Assembly (NCBI RefSeq): GCF_007096355.1
Contig: NZ_VKDF01000007.1
Span: 123,654-187,653, forward strand
Source of the DNA: Paracoccus sp. M683
Lineage (GTDB): Bacteria; Pseudomonadota; Alphaproteobacteria; Rhodobacterales; Rhodobacteraceae
Reading direction: 5' to 3'
Length of the DNA stretch: 64,000 nt
Shown: positions 8,667 through 17,490 of the stretch, one piece after another
Position numbering within the stretch: position 1 is the first letter of the stretch
How the letters are laid out: every line of letters starts with the position of its first letter
Translations under genes and position numbers: made by a program
The notes under the pieces: generated by a model
The model's input: only the letters and a program-made list of their open reading frames with translations
Database searches by the model: none
Told to the model about the DNA's origin: nothing

Positions 8667-9692
8667 ATGAAACACAGTTTGACCGCAATCGCCGTGCTGC
8701 TGGCCTCGACCAGTTTCGCCATGGCCGAGGGTGAATTGCAGCTGTTCAACTGGGGCGACTATACCAGCCCCGAACTGCTGAAGAAGTTCAAGGACGAGAC
8801 GGGCATCACCGTGACCGTCACCGATTATGATTCAAATGATGCCTCGCTGGCCAAGATCGAGGCCGGGGGACATGGTTTTGACCTGGTGGTGCCTTCGGCC
8901 AATTATGTGCAGATCTTCGTCGAAAAGGGGCTGGTGAGCGAACTTGACCTGTCCCGGCTGCCCGATCACGGCAATATCGCGCCGGAATGGATGGACGTGC
9001 CCTATGATCCGGGCCGCAAATACTCGGTGCCCTGGCAATGGGGATCCACCGGGATCGGGGTGAATACAAAGGTCTATTCCGGCGACATCAACACCTCGGC
9101 CCTGTTCATGGATCCGCCGCCCGAGCTGGAGGGCAAGATCAACGTCACTCCGGAAATGAACGACGTGCTGTCGCTGGCGATCATGTATGAAGGCGGCGAG
9201 CCTTGCACCGAGGATACCGAGGTGCTGCGCAAGGTGCGCGATACACTGGTTGCGGCCAAGCCGAAATGGCAGTCGATGGATTACGGCATGACCGAAAAGA
9301 TGTCGGCCAATGACGTATCGGCATCCGTCTATTGGAACGGCGCGATGTTCCGCGTGCGGCTGCAAAACCCGGATGTGAAATTCGGCTATCCGCAAGAGGG
9401 CTATCCCCTGTGGATGGATCAGGTGATGCTGCTGAATGACGCGCGCAATGTCGATCAGGCCTATACTTTCCTGAACTTCATCCTTCAGCCCGAGAATGCG
9501 GCGCTGATTTCGGCCTATGCGCGCTATGCGAACGGCATCGCAGGGTCCGAGGCGTTCATGCCCGAAGACATGAAGGACGCCCCCGAAATCAAGATCCCCG
9601 AGGAATACCGCGCCGCCGGCCGCTTCCTGCCCACCTGCTCGCCCAAGGCGCAGGAATATTACACCGCCATCTGGACCGAGCTTCAGAAATGA
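8667..9692 (+). CDS. polyamine ABC transporter substrate-binding protein (PotD/PotF-like)
   Basis: Periplasmic binding protein of 341 residues. A Sec signal peptide (about residues 1-20, cleavage after SFAMA) is followed by the family start LQLFNWGDYTSPELLKKF. Further features are GFDLVVPSANYV and VPWQWGSTGIGVNT, which line the ligand cleft in PotD/PotF. It is last in the transporter operon, 43 bases after the second permease, with an AGGGAGA ribosome site. Putrescine or a related diamine is the probable ligand given the facing N-carbamoylputrescine amidase, but specificity cannot be read reliably. Confidence 0.9.
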   Translation: MKHSLTAIAVLLASTSFAMAEGELQLFNWGDYTSPELLKKFKDETGITVTVTDYDSNDASLAKIEAGGHGFDLVVPSANYVQIFVEKGLVSELDLSRLPDHGNIAPEWMDVPYDPGRKYSVPWQWGSTGIGVNTKVYSGDINTSALFMDPPPELEGKINVTPEMNDVLSLAIMYEGGEPCTEDTEVLRKVRDTLVAAKPKWQSMDYGMTEKMSANDVSASVYWNGAMFRVRLQNPDVKFGYPQEGYPLWMDQVMLLNDARNVDQAYTFLNFILQPENAALISAYARYANGIAGSEAFMPEDMKDAPEIKIPEEYRAAGRFLPTCSPKAQEYYTAIWTELQK

Positions 9693-9699
9693 TCGCAGG

Positions 9700-9725
9700 G
9701 GGCCGGGCATTTCGGTGCCCGGCCC
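9700..9725. terminator. hairpin between converging genes
   Basis: A perfect 10-base-pair stem, GGGCCGGGCA with TGCCCGGCCC, encloses a six-base loop between the ends of the binding-protein gene and the amidohydrolase gene. There is no strong T-run on either side, so it may be a weak bidirectional terminator. Confidence 0.55.
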
Positions 9726-9740
9726 ATCAGTCCCGGCGCA

Positions 9741-11402
9741 TCAGTCCTGCCCGCCATGGGTGATCCGGCCATCGCAGATGGTCAGCGCGACCTGCATGTC
9801 GGCGACAGCACCGGCAGGCGTGGTTTCCATATCGCCTGACAGCACCACCAGATCGCCGGCCAGCCCCGGTGACAGGGCGCCGGTCAGGTGCTCGCGATGT
9901 GCCGCCCATGCCCCGCCCGCCGTATAGGCGCGCAAGACCTGATCCAGCGGCAGGCGTTGATCAGCGGTGCCGGGAAAGGGCTGCCGGGTCAGCGCCGCGC
10001 CGATGCCGCGCAGGACCGATATGTCGGTAACCGGCCAGTCCGAGGCAAAGGCCACATGCGCCCCCGTTTCGGCCAGGCTGCGGCACAGATAGGCATCGCC
10101 CCAACGGCCGCGCCCGATCATGTCCATCGTCGGCTGCATCCCGAAATCCATCGCGCCGGGCACATGCGGCGGCTGGATGGACGCGGTGATGCCCAATTCC
10201 CCAAGCCGCGCGATATCGGCGCGGTCGATCAACTCGATATGTTCGATCCTGTGGCGGCTGTCGCGCCGGCCATTGGCCCGTTGCGCGGCCTGATAGCCGT
10301 CGATCGTGGTGCGCACCGCGCCGTCACCGATGGCATGAACGGCGATCTGCATGCCGCGCCGGTCGATCTCGGTCGCGATCTGGTCAAAGCGCGGGCCGGG
10401 AAACAGCGGCACCGAGCGATGCCCCGGCTGGCCCGGATAATCGTTCAGCATGAAGGCGGTGCCGGAATCTATCACCCCATCCATGAACATCTTGACAAAA
10501 TTGCAGCACAGCCAGTCATCGTCGAAATCGCGGGTCATCGCCTCGGCGCGATCCAGTTCCGACAGGTCCATATGCGGCTTGAAGTGGAACGGCACCTTGA
10601 CCCGCGCGGTCAGCCCGCCCTGCCGCTGCAAGCCACGCAGCAGTTCCAGCGTATAGCGGTTGCCATCCATATTCACGACCGAGGTGATGCCGTGACGCGC
10701 GCAATGGGCCAATCCGGCGGCCGCCTTGGCCCGGTCGATGGCCTGTGCTGCCTCATCAGGCCAGGGGGAAGGCTCGCCGCCGGTGGCGATGCCCAGACTG
10801 ATACGGGTTTCACCGCCAAGCGCGATAACCGGGGCAAAGGCCTCGAATTCACGCAATTCGCCGGTGGCCAGCCCGTCGGGGCCGAGAACGACCTCGTGCC
10901 CGTGGGGGGTATCCATGCCGTTCAGAATGCCCGCCGCCCGCAGCGCCACCGTATTGGCCCAAACCGTGTGATGATCATGCGAGGTGACGGCGACCGGCCG
11001 GTCGGCGATGATCCGGTCAAGATCGTGCCGGGTCATCGGATGATCGAGAATGGCGTAATGCCCACCCTGCGCCATCAGCAACGGCCGGTCAGGATGGGCC
11101 GCCCCGAAATCCCGCAGCGCGCGGGTCAGCGCCGCCTCGCCCTCGACCCCGGTGATTTGCAGATGCGACAATTCAGCCCCGCCCATCACCAGATGCAGGT
11201 GGCTTTCGACAAAACCGGGCAGCACGGTCGCTGCGCCACAGTCGATCAGCCGGGTCGAGGGGCCGGCCATCGCCTCGATCTCGCGCCGCGAGCCGATGGC
11301 GGCGATGCGCCCGTCATCGGACAGGGCCACGGCTTCGGCCCGAGGGCGGTCGGGATCCATGGTCAGCACCCGGCCATTGGTCAGGATCGTCTGGATATTC
11401 AT
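9741..11402 (-). CDS. amidohydrolase family 3 protein (YtcJ-like)
   Basis: Metal-dependent hydrolase of 553 residues with the amidohydrolase-superfamily layout. There is a small beta-domain, the metal motif VESHLHL (about residues 64-70), HAIGDGA and HRIEHIE in the barrel (about 350-390), the late ASDWPVTD Asp, and a C-terminal beta-domain GDLVVLSGD. YtcJ-like enzymes act on N-acyl or formamide-type bonds. The start overlaps the stop of the N-carbamoylputrescine amidase gene by four bases (ATGA), so the two enzymes are coupled. The substrate is unknown; a nitrogenous polyamine intermediate is an inference from context. Confidence 0.85.
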   Translation of the reverse strand: MNIQTILTNGRVLTMDPDRPRAEAVALSDDGRIAAIGSRREIEAMAGPSTRLIDCGAATVLPGFVESHLHLVMGGAELSHLQITGVEGEAALTRALRDFGAAHPDRPLLMAQGGHYAILDHPMTRHDLDRIIADRPVAVTSHDHHTVWANTVALRAAGILNGMDTPHGHEVVLGPDGLATGELREFEAFAPVIALGGETRISLGIATGGEPSPWPDEAAQAIDRAKAAAGLAHCARHGITSVVNMDGNRYTLELLRGLQRQGGLTARVKVPFHFKPHMDLSELDRAEAMTRDFDDDWLCCNFVKMFMDGVIDSGTAFMLNDYPGQPGHRSVPLFPGPRFDQIATEIDRRGMQIAVHAIGDGAVRTTIDGYQAAQRANGRRDSRHRIEHIELIDRADIARLGELGITASIQPPHVPGAMDFGMQPTMDMIGRGRWGDAYLCRSLAETGAHVAFASDWPVTDISVLRGIGAALTRQPFPGTADQRLPLDQVLRAYTAGGAWAAHREHLTGALSPGLAGDLVVLSGDMETTPAGAVADMQVALTICDGRITHGGQD

Positions 11403-12313
11403 CGGCCTTCCCCCTGTCCCGGCCGGACCTGCCGCTGTGCCCCCATGCGCCCGTCCAGCGACATCAGCGGGCCATAGCGGTCAGGGCAGCGGTCGCGGAA
11501 AACACCCCAGTAACTGCGATGCTGTGCCACCTGATCCAGATCGAATTGCTGGATCAGCACGGCGCGGCTGCTGCGGTCTGCCTCGGCCAGCTTGGCCCCA
11601 AATTCGTCGGCGATGAAGGACGAACCGTAGAAGGTCATCTGCGTGCCGTTCTGCCCGGCCTCGGTTCCGATCCGGTTCGAGGCGATCAGCGGCACCAGAT
11701 TTGCCCCCGCCTGCCCCTGCTGGACACGTTGCCAATGCGGCGCGCTGTCCCAAGCGGGATCGCCGATCTCGGAACCGATGGCTGTGGGAAAGAACAACAA
11801 TTCCGCGCCCATCAACGCCATCGCGCGCGCGGTTTCGGGAAACCACTGGTCCCAACAGATACCCACACCGATCCGGCCCACCGCCGTATCCCAGACCCGG
11901 AAACCGGTATCGCCGGGCGAGAAATAGTATTTCTCCTGATAGCCGGCGCCGTGGGGGATATGGGTCTTGCGATAGGTGCCCAGATTGGTGCCGTCAGCAT
12001 CAATGATCGCGACCGAGTTGAACCGCGCCTGCCCCGCCAGTTCATAGAAGGAAACCGGCAGCACCACCCCAAGTTGTTTTGCAAGCGCCTGAAACCGCGC
12101 GACGGTCGGATGCCTGTCGACCGGCTGCGCGCGATCAAGATGCCGGGGTAGTTCGTCCTGACAGAAATACAGCCCATCAAACAGTTCCGGCAGCAGGATG
12201 ATCTGTGCCCCCTTCCCGGCGGCCTGCCGCACCAACTGCTCTGCCGCCGCCAGATTAGTCGCCATATCCTCGACGCAAGCCATCTGCGTCGCCGCCACAG
12301 TCACGTTCCGCAT
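11399..12313 (-). CDS. aguB: N-carbamoylputrescine amidase
   Basis: Nitrilase-superfamily enzyme that converts N-carbamoylputrescine to putrescine, ammonia and CO2. The 304-residue protein (start at 12313, with a GAGGGGG ribosome site) shows the Glu-Lys-Cys triad: Glu43 in LLPELFDGLYF, Lys116 in YRKTHIPHG and Cys152 in GVGICWDQWFPE. FDGLYFCQ and YQEKYYFSPG are typical of AguB. An upstream ATG at 12394 would add 27 residues with no family similarity. The usual partner, agmatine deiminase (AguA), is not present; an amidohydrolase follows instead. Confidence 0.92.
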   Translation of the reverse strand: MRNVTVAATQMACVEDMATNLAAAEQLVRQAAGKGAQIILLPELFDGLYFCQDELPRHLDRAQPVDRHPTVARFQALAKQLGVVLPVSFYELAGQARFNSVAIIDADGTNLGTYRKTHIPHGAGYQEKYYFSPGDTGFRVWDTAVGRIGVGICWDQWFPETARAMALMGAELLFFPTAIGSEIGDPAWDSAPHWQRVQQGQAGANLVPLIASNRIGTEAGQNGTQMTFYGSSFIADEFGAKLAEADRSSRAVLIQQFDLDQVAQHRSYWGVFRDRCPDRYGPLMSLDGRMGAQRQVRPGQGEGR

Positions 12314-12461
12314 ATCCGCCCCCTCGGACCCTATCTCTTTATAAGGGCAGGTGCCGGGTGTGTACGCAAGTTGGTTCAAACGACCCCAGGCCATCCGGCG
12401 ATGGATGGCTGATGCCGGCGGCAGACAAGTGGAATAGCCGCGTCTTGATCGGGGTGCCGGG

Positions 12462-12821
12462 ATGTTTGCGCTGACGCGGATCGTGCTTCAGGCGGATTTG
12501 CGGGACTACCGCTTTGATACCGTGCGCCTGATTCCGGGAAATGATGCATTCGGCCTGAAAATAATTCGGAAGCCCGCAGACGATCCGATGCATGACAAGA
12601 TCACTGCGATTCTCGGTGCCGGCGGCAAAATGACCCAGCAGTTGCTGTCTGATCCCGAATGTATAAGCAACCTGATGGCGACCGACGATCCCAGTCTGAC
12701 ATTCCGTGTCATGTCACAGGCCGTTATTGCCGAGGACGGAAAATCAGAGTTGAAGGCGCATAAGGACGCGCCAGACTTCTATCGTTTTGCCAAGGCGATC
12801 GAGGCTTGCCCGCGCCCATGA
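12462..12821 (+). CDS. hypothetical protein, first of a coupled pair
   Basis: 119 residues, family not recognised. There is no signal peptide or membrane segment. Composition is ordinary soluble, with an Asp/Lys-rich C-terminal half. Base composition is visibly less GC-rich than the flanking genes, with codons such as ATA, TTG and AAA that neighbours avoid. Its TGA overlaps the ATG of the next gene (ATGA), which supports both being translated. It is separated from aguB by a divergent gap and ends in an isolated two-gene unit before rpsU. Acquisition by transfer is plausible but unproven. Confidence 0.6.
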   Translation: MFALTRIVLQADLRDYRFDTVRLIPGNDAFGLKIIRKPADDPMHDKITAILGAGGKMTQQLLSDPECISNLMATDDPSLTFRVMSQAVIAEDGKSELKAHKDAPDFYRFAKAIEACPRP

Positions 12822-13006
12822 GTTACCAAAGCACGATGACGTTTGCCCCCGGCGGGGCTTCTGCGGATACTCTGCCGACTGGCGAGATCGTTGCAATTCC
12901 GCCTTTGAACTTTCGATTGAAATCGGAAGATAAGGCCAAGGCGCTGGCCCATAGCTTTGGGAATTATACTGCTGAAAACAATTGCCAGAAATCTTCCCGG
13001 CCCTGA
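12818..13006 (+). CDS. hypothetical small protein, second of a coupled pair
   Basis: 62 residues, no recognised family. The ATG at 12818 overlaps the preceding stop by four bases, which decides the start over an in-frame ATG at 12806. The N-terminal half is Gly/Ala/Pro/Thr-rich and the C-terminal half is Lys/Asn-rich. It shares the lower GC content of its partner. It could be the small partner of a two-protein unit, but no known toxin or antitoxin motif was seen. Confidence 0.5.
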   Translation: MSYQSTMTFAPGGASADTLPTGEIVAIPPLNFRLKSEDKAKALAHSFGNYTAENNCQKSSRP

Positions 13007-13052
13007 ACTGGGCGGATCCGCCCGGCCCAGTTCACCCACGCGCCGAAATGAA

Positions 13053-13086
13053 AACCCCCGCGGCCTTGCGGCTGCGGGGGCTTTCT
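13053..13086 (-). terminator. rho-independent terminator of rpsU
   Basis: On the minus strand the stem CCCCCGC pairs with GCGGGGG around an inner GCC/GGC stem and is followed by TTTTC. It lies about 20 bases downstream of the rpsU stop, a classic intrinsic terminator. Confidence 0.85.
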
Positions 13087-13107
13087 GAACCTTCCGGTCC
13101 GCGCGTC

Positions 13108-13314
13108 TTAAAGTGCGCCTTCGCGCTGTGCTTTTTTACGAGCCAGCTTGCGGGCACGACGGACGGCCTCGGCCTTTTCACGGGCTTTCTTGACCGACGG
13201 TTTCTCGAAATGCTGCCGAAGCTTCATTTCACGGAAAACACCCTCGCGCTGAAGCTTTTTCTTCAGAGCACGAAGCGCCTGTTCGACGTTGTTGTCGCGA
13301 ACGTTGACCTGCAT
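13108..13314 (-). CDS. rpsU: 30S ribosomal protein bS21
   Basis: 68-residue basic protein of the small ribosomal subunit, involved in initiation of translation. [20 protein letters not shown] at the N-terminus, [13 protein letters not shown] in the middle and a Lys/Arg-rich tail are diagnostic of bS21. It is monocistronic, with its own terminator downstream and a divergent COQ9 family gene upstream. Confidence 0.97.
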   Translation of the reverse strand: MQVNVRDNNVEQALRALKKKLQREGVFREMKLRQHFEKPSVKKAREKAEAVRRARKLARKKAQREGAL

Positions 13315-13412
13315 GTGGTTGTCACCACCTTCCTAGGTTAGAGTTGCAAGATTGCAGGAAGCGCCCCCATATCAGCGGGACCCCGCTTTGTCCAGCAAGT
13401 GTTGAGGATGCG

Positions 13413-14072
13413 ATGGAACATGAACGCGAAAAGCTGCTGGATGCGGCGTTGGAACATGTGCCCTTCGACGGCATGAACGAAACCGCGCTGCTGGCCGGGG
13501 CGCGCGATCTGGGCATCTCGCCCGAGATGGTGCGGGTGCATTTCCCGCAAGGTGGCGCCAGTCTGGCGGCGGCCTATCACCGGCGGGGCGATGCGGCCTT
13601 GCGCGACTGGATGGCGGCGACGCCACCCGAAGGACGCTACAGCCAAAGGGTGGCCGGGGCGATCTGGCAGCGACTGGCGCTGGTGCAGCCGGAACTGGTG
13701 CGCGCGGGCGCGACGGTGCTGTCGCTGCCCCAGCACGCGGGTCTGGGCGCGCGGCTGGTCTGGGAAACCGCCGATGTGATCTGGGACGGGCTGGGCGACA
13801 CATCGCGCGACGTGAACTGGTATACGAAGCGGGCGACGCTGTCGGCTGTCTATGGCTCGGCGGTGCTGTTCTGGCTGGGCGACGAATCAGAGGGCAAGAC
13901 CGAGACACGCGCCTTCATCGACCGCCGCATCGACAACGTCATGAGCTTCGAGAAATTCAAGGCGCAGGCGCGCAAATTCCCCGGCGTGGCGGCGCTGACC
14001 GATCTGGCGACGGGCTGGATGCGCGCGCCCGGCCCCCGCGATCTTCCCGGCAAGACAAGTGAGGACAAATGA
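13413..14072 (+). CDS. COQ9 family protein
   Basis: 219-residue protein of the COQ9 family, which binds isoprenoid lipids and supports ubiquinone synthesis. It has an N-terminal TetR-like helical part (LLDAALEHVPFDGMNETALL) and a C-terminal COQ9 domain with NWYTKRATLSAVYGSAVLFW (about residues 133-152), the family hallmark. The start at 13413 has GAGGATG upstream; an in-frame ATG at 13344 adds an unrelated leader. Its end overlaps the quinone oxidoreductase gene (ATGA), a fitting pair for quinone metabolism. Confidence 0.92.
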   Translation: MEHEREKLLDAALEHVPFDGMNETALLAGARDLGISPEMVRVHFPQGGASLAAAYHRRGDAALRDWMAATPPEGRYSQRVAGAIWQRLALVQPELVRAGATVLSLPQHAGLGARLVWETADVIWDGLGDTSRDVNWYTKRATLSAVYGSAVLFWLGDESEGKTETRAFIDRRIDNVMSFEKFKAQARKFPGVAALTDLATGWMRAPGPRDLPGKTSEDK

Positions 14073-15058
14073 TCCCCGACGACATGAACGCAATCGAAAT
14101 CACCGAATTCGGCCCTGCCGATGTGTTGCAGCCCCGCCGCCGCGCGGTGCCGGTGCCCGGCAACAACCAGATTCTGATCAAGGTGGCGTGGGCCGGGGTG
14201 AACCGTCCTGACGTGGCGCAACGCGCAGGCAGTTATCGCGCGCCGCCCGGCGCATCCGATCTGCCGGGGCTGGAAGCCTCAGGCGAGGTTGTGGGACTGG
14301 GCGCCGGCGTCACCCGCTGGAAAAAGGGCGACCGGGTGACGGCGCTGCTGCCGGGCGGCGGTTACGCCGAATATGTCATCTGCAACGCCGATCATGCGCT
14401 GGCAATCCCCAAGGGCCTGACCCTGCGCGAGGCCGCCTGCCTGCCCGAGACCGCCTATACCGTCTGGTCCACCATGGTCATGCGCGGCGGGCTGAAGGCG
14501 GGCGAGCGCTTCCTGATCCATGGCGGCACCTCGGGGATCGGTGTGATGGCAATCCAGATTGCGCTGGCGATTGGCGCGCGGGTCTGGGCGACGGCTGGCA
14601 GCGCCGAAAAATGCGCCCAGATCGAAAAGCTGGGCGCCACGGCGATCAACTATCGCGATCAGGATTTCGTCGCCGTGATGGAACAGGAAGGCGGCGCCGA
14701 TCTGATCATCGACATGGTCGGCGGCAGCTATATCCCGCGCAATATCAAGACGCTGGCCGATGACGGGCGGCTGGTCCAGATCGCCTTTCTGGAAGGTCCG
14801 AAGGCCGATCTGAACTTTGCCCAGATCATGATGCGGCGACTGACCGTCACGGGCGCGACCCTGCGGCCGCAATCCGATCTGGCCAAGGCGCGGATCGCCG
14901 ATCAACTGCGCGCCCATGTCTGGCCGCTGGTTGAATCGGGCAAGGTCCGCGTGATGATCGACAGCGAGTTTCCCTTTGAACAGGCGGCAGAGGCGCATAA
15001 GCGCATGGAAAGCAGCCAGCATATCGGCAAGATCGTGATGCAGGTGGCGGGGGGATAA
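14069..15058 (+). CDS. NAD(P)H-quinone oxidoreductase, zinc-independent MDR family (PIG3-like)
   Basis: 329-residue enzyme of the medium-chain dehydrogenase/reductase superfamily, which reduces quinones or related enones with NADPH. It has an N-terminal GroES-like domain with AGVNRPDVAQRAG and LPGLEASGEVVGLG, and a Rossmann domain with HGGTSGIGVMAIQIA (about residues 151-165). Catalytic zinc ligands are absent, as in PIG3/QOR proteins. It is translationally coupled to the COQ9 family gene. Confidence 0.9.
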   Translation: MIPDDMNAIEITEFGPADVLQPRRRAVPVPGNNQILIKVAWAGVNRPDVAQRAGSYRAPPGASDLPGLEASGEVVGLGAGVTRWKKGDRVTALLPGGGYAEYVICNADHALAIPKGLTLREAACLPETAYTVWSTMVMRGGLKAGERFLIHGGTSGIGVMAIQIALAIGARVWATAGSAEKCAQIEKLGATAINYRDQDFVAVMEQEGGADLIIDMVGGSYIPRNIKTLADDGRLVQIAFLEGPKADLNFAQIMMRRLTVTGATLRPQSDLAKARIADQLRAHVWPLVESGKVRVMIDSEFPFEQAAEAHKRMESSQHIGKIVMQVAGG

Positions 15059-15065
15059 CCCCGCC
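15046..15065 (+). terminator. possible hairpin at the end of the quinone oxidoreductase gene
   Basis: GGCGGGG pairs with CCCCGCC across a six-base loop that contains the TAA stop codon. Only a loose T-containing stretch follows, so termination is uncertain. Confidence 0.35.
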
Positions 15066-15259
15066 ATCCGGCTTGCCTTTCATCCGCGCTCGGGCCAATC
15101 TGTCAGCAGCCTTTCCATGTGCGGCCAGGGTTCCATTGCGCCAAGCAAGCTGGTCCAAGCGCCGTCATGAGCCGCGTGGCAGACACCCGAGGACGAAAAG
15201 ACCAGAGGGGATGGACAGGGCGTGATGAAACACGTCTGTCGCCAATATCGAGGTCTTGA

Positions 15260-16117
15260 ATGTCCCTTTCTGCCTTTGCCCTGGTCATTGTGGCCGCCTT
15301 TTGCCACGCAACCTGGAATTTTTTCGTCAAGCGGATCAATGGCGGGCCAGAACTGATCTGGCTGTTCTCGGTCCTGTCGGTGCTGATCTATCTGCCGCTG
15401 GCGCTGTGGATCGCTATCGTCCAGCGCCCGGATTTCGGCCTGTGGCAACTTGGCTTCGTGCTGGGCAGTATTGCGTTGCATCTGGGCTATTTCACGCTGT
15501 TGCAGGCAGGCTATCGAAAAGGCGATCTGTCGCTAGTCTATCCCACGGCGCGGGCCACCGGCCCGATGCTGTCGACCCTGCTGGCGGTCCTGCTGCTGGG
15601 CGAGGCCGTCAGCCCGCAAATGGCCGTCGGCGCCGCTATCATCGTGCTGGGCGTGCTGATGCTGACCGGCGGCGTCAGGTCAGGCGCGCGGCAGGTGTCG
15701 GCCTCGCTGGCCTTTGGCCTGGGCGCAGGGATGCTGATCGGCAGCTATACCGCATGGGACGCCTATGCCGTCTCGGTGCTGCTGGTGCCACCGCTGCTGC
15801 TGGATTACGCCTCTAATCTGGGGCGGGTGGTGCTGCTTGCGCCGATTGCCTTGCGGCGGCGGCAGGCGATGCGGCTGCAATGGGCGCAACATCGCGGCGG
15901 GGTGCTGGCCATCGCGATCCTCAGCCCTCTGGCCTATATTCTGGTGCTGCATGTGCTGACCTATACGCCAGTCGCCTATGTCGCGCCGCTGCGCGAGACC
16001 AGCGTGCTGTTAAGCGTGTTGGCAGGCAGCCTTCTGCTGAGCGAGGGTCATCTGCGCCAGCGCCTTGGCTGGGCGGCGGTGATCCTGACCGGAATGGTGA
16101 TCCTGATTTCGGGGTGA
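15260..16117 (+). CDS. EamA/DMT family transporter
   Basis: 285-residue inner-membrane protein with about ten hydrophobic helices arranged as two EamA repeats (about residues 1-140 and 145-285). FCHATWNFFVKR near the N-terminus and PLRETSVLLSVLAGSLLLSE in the second repeat fit the drug/metabolite transporter superfamily. Such proteins export or exchange small metabolites or amino acids; the substrate is unknown. The 200 bases before it hold no other gene I can support. Confidence 0.85.
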   Translation: MSLSAFALVIVAAFCHATWNFFVKRINGGPELIWLFSVLSVLIYLPLALWIAIVQRPDFGLWQLGFVLGSIALHLGYFTLLQAGYRKGDLSLVYPTARATGPMLSTLLAVLLLGEAVSPQMAVGAAIIVLGVLMLTGGVRSGARQVSASLAFGLGAGMLIGSYTAWDAYAVSVLLVPPLLLDYASNLGRVVLLAPIALRRRQAMRLQWAQHRGGVLAIAILSPLAYILVLHVLTYTPVAYVAPLRETSVLLSVLAGSLLLSEGHLRQRLGWAAVILTGMVILISG

Positions 16118-16242
16118 TCCTGCTGCCCCGATACAGGCTGCCGCGAAGGTCAGAGCGAGAAACTTGCACAATGCGCAAATGCGACGGTTCAAAGGTCGCA
16201 ACCCGACAAGACAGGTCCGCCGCATCGCGTTAGGGCCGGGGC

Positions 16243-17478
16243 ATGCCGGAACGTGTTACCTCTGCCCTTGTCCAGCCGGTGCTGCACCGCGCCGCGCCCG
16301 GCTTCCGCGATTTCGCGCTGCTGGGCGGGCTGGAATCCTGTGTGCGCGGCATGCTGGTCGCGATCTGGCCGCTGGAGATGTATCACCAGCTGGGCAGCAA
16401 GGAAGCAGTCAGCTGGGCCTATTTCATGGTCGGCATCGCCTCGCTCTGTTGGGGGCTGGCGGTGCCCATACTTGGCCGGATCATGCCGCGCCGCTGGATG
16501 TATACGATGGCCGCGGGCCTGTATCTGCTGGCCATGTCCCTGGCCGTCACCGGCGGGCCATGGCTGACGCCGCTGGCGCTGTTGGCCATGGGTTTCGGCG
16601 TGGTGACGAACCAGATATGCATCAACGCCTATCTGATGGATTACATCTCGCGCGTGGATCTGGGCCGGTCCGAGACCTTGCGGCTGTTCTATTCCGCCCT
16701 GCCCTGGACCATTGGCCCGGCGGTGGCGGTGATCCTGTGGCAATATTGGCGGCCTGCGCCCTTTGTCATCGCCAGCCTTGCCACGCTGGTGATGCTGACG
16801 CAGTTCTGGCGGTTGCGCATGGGCAACGGCAAGGCCATCGCCCGCGCGCGCCGGCCTCATCCCAACCCGCTGGCCTATCTGGGCCGTTTCCTGCGCCAAC
16901 CGCGACTGGTCGCGGGCTGGATGTTCGCGGTCACGCGATCCTCGGGCTGGTGGGTCTTCATCGTCTATCTGCCGATCTTCTGCGTCGAGGCCGGCTTGGG
17001 CGATCGCATCGCCGGGCTGGCATTCGCGCTGTCATCGCTGCAACTGTTCCTGGCCCCGCTGATGCTGCGCTGGCAGCGGCGGGTCAGCCTGAGGCGGGCG
17101 GTGATGATTGCCTTCGCCTCGGCCGCCATCTGCTTTGCCCTCGCATCGCTTGGGGCATGGTGGCCGCTGGCGGCGGTGGCCGGCATTCTTGCGGCATCGT
17201 TCTTTCTGGTCGGGCTGGATGCCTTTGGCTCGCTGCCCTTCCTGATCGCCGTGCGCCCCGCCGAGCGCACGGAAATGAGCGCGGTCTACGCCTCGTTCCG
17301 CGATGTGTCGGGGATCCTGACACCCGGCGTTGCCTTTATCGTGCTGACGCTGACGGATTCGATTCCGCTGGTGTTTCTGGTCACGGCCGTCGGCCTTGGC
17401 GCCATGTCGCTGCTGGCCGGGCGCCTGCATCCCAGAATTGGGGTCGCACGCGGCCCGGCGACCGCAGCGGCGAAATAG
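16243..17478 (+). CDS. major facilitator superfamily (MFS) transporter
   Basis: 411-residue inner-membrane protein with twelve probable helices split by a basic central loop around residues 190-215 (RARRPHPNPLAYLGRFLRQP). The MFS-like loop between helices 2 and 3 is PILGRIMPRRWMY. The substrate cannot be inferred. It converges with gnd, with only 12 bases between the two stops. Confidence 0.85.
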   Translation: MPERVTSALVQPVLHRAAPGFRDFALLGGLESCVRGMLVAIWPLEMYHQLGSKEAVSWAYFMVGIASLCWGLAVPILGRIMPRRWMYTMAAGLYLLAMSLAVTGGPWLTPLALLAMGFGVVTNQICINAYLMDYISRVDLGRSETLRLFYSALPWTIGPAVAVILWQYWRPAPFVIASLATLVMLTQFWRLRMGNGKAIARARRPHPNPLAYLGRFLRQPRLVAGWMFAVTRSSGWWVFIVYLPIFCVEAGLGDRIAGLAFALSSLQLFLAPLMLRWQRRVSLRRAVMIAFASAAICFALASLGAWWPLAAVAGILAASFFLVGLDAFGSLPFLIAVRPAERTEMSAVYASFRDVSGILTPGVAFIVLTLTDSIPLVFLVTAVGLGAMSLLAGRLHPRIGVARGPATAAAK

Positions 17479-17490
17479 GGCCGGAAAAAC

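Noticed and set aside
9888..11477. Long open frame antisense to the amidohydrolase
   Set aside because: The amidohydrolase has all metal motifs on the minus strand; the plus-strand frame has none.
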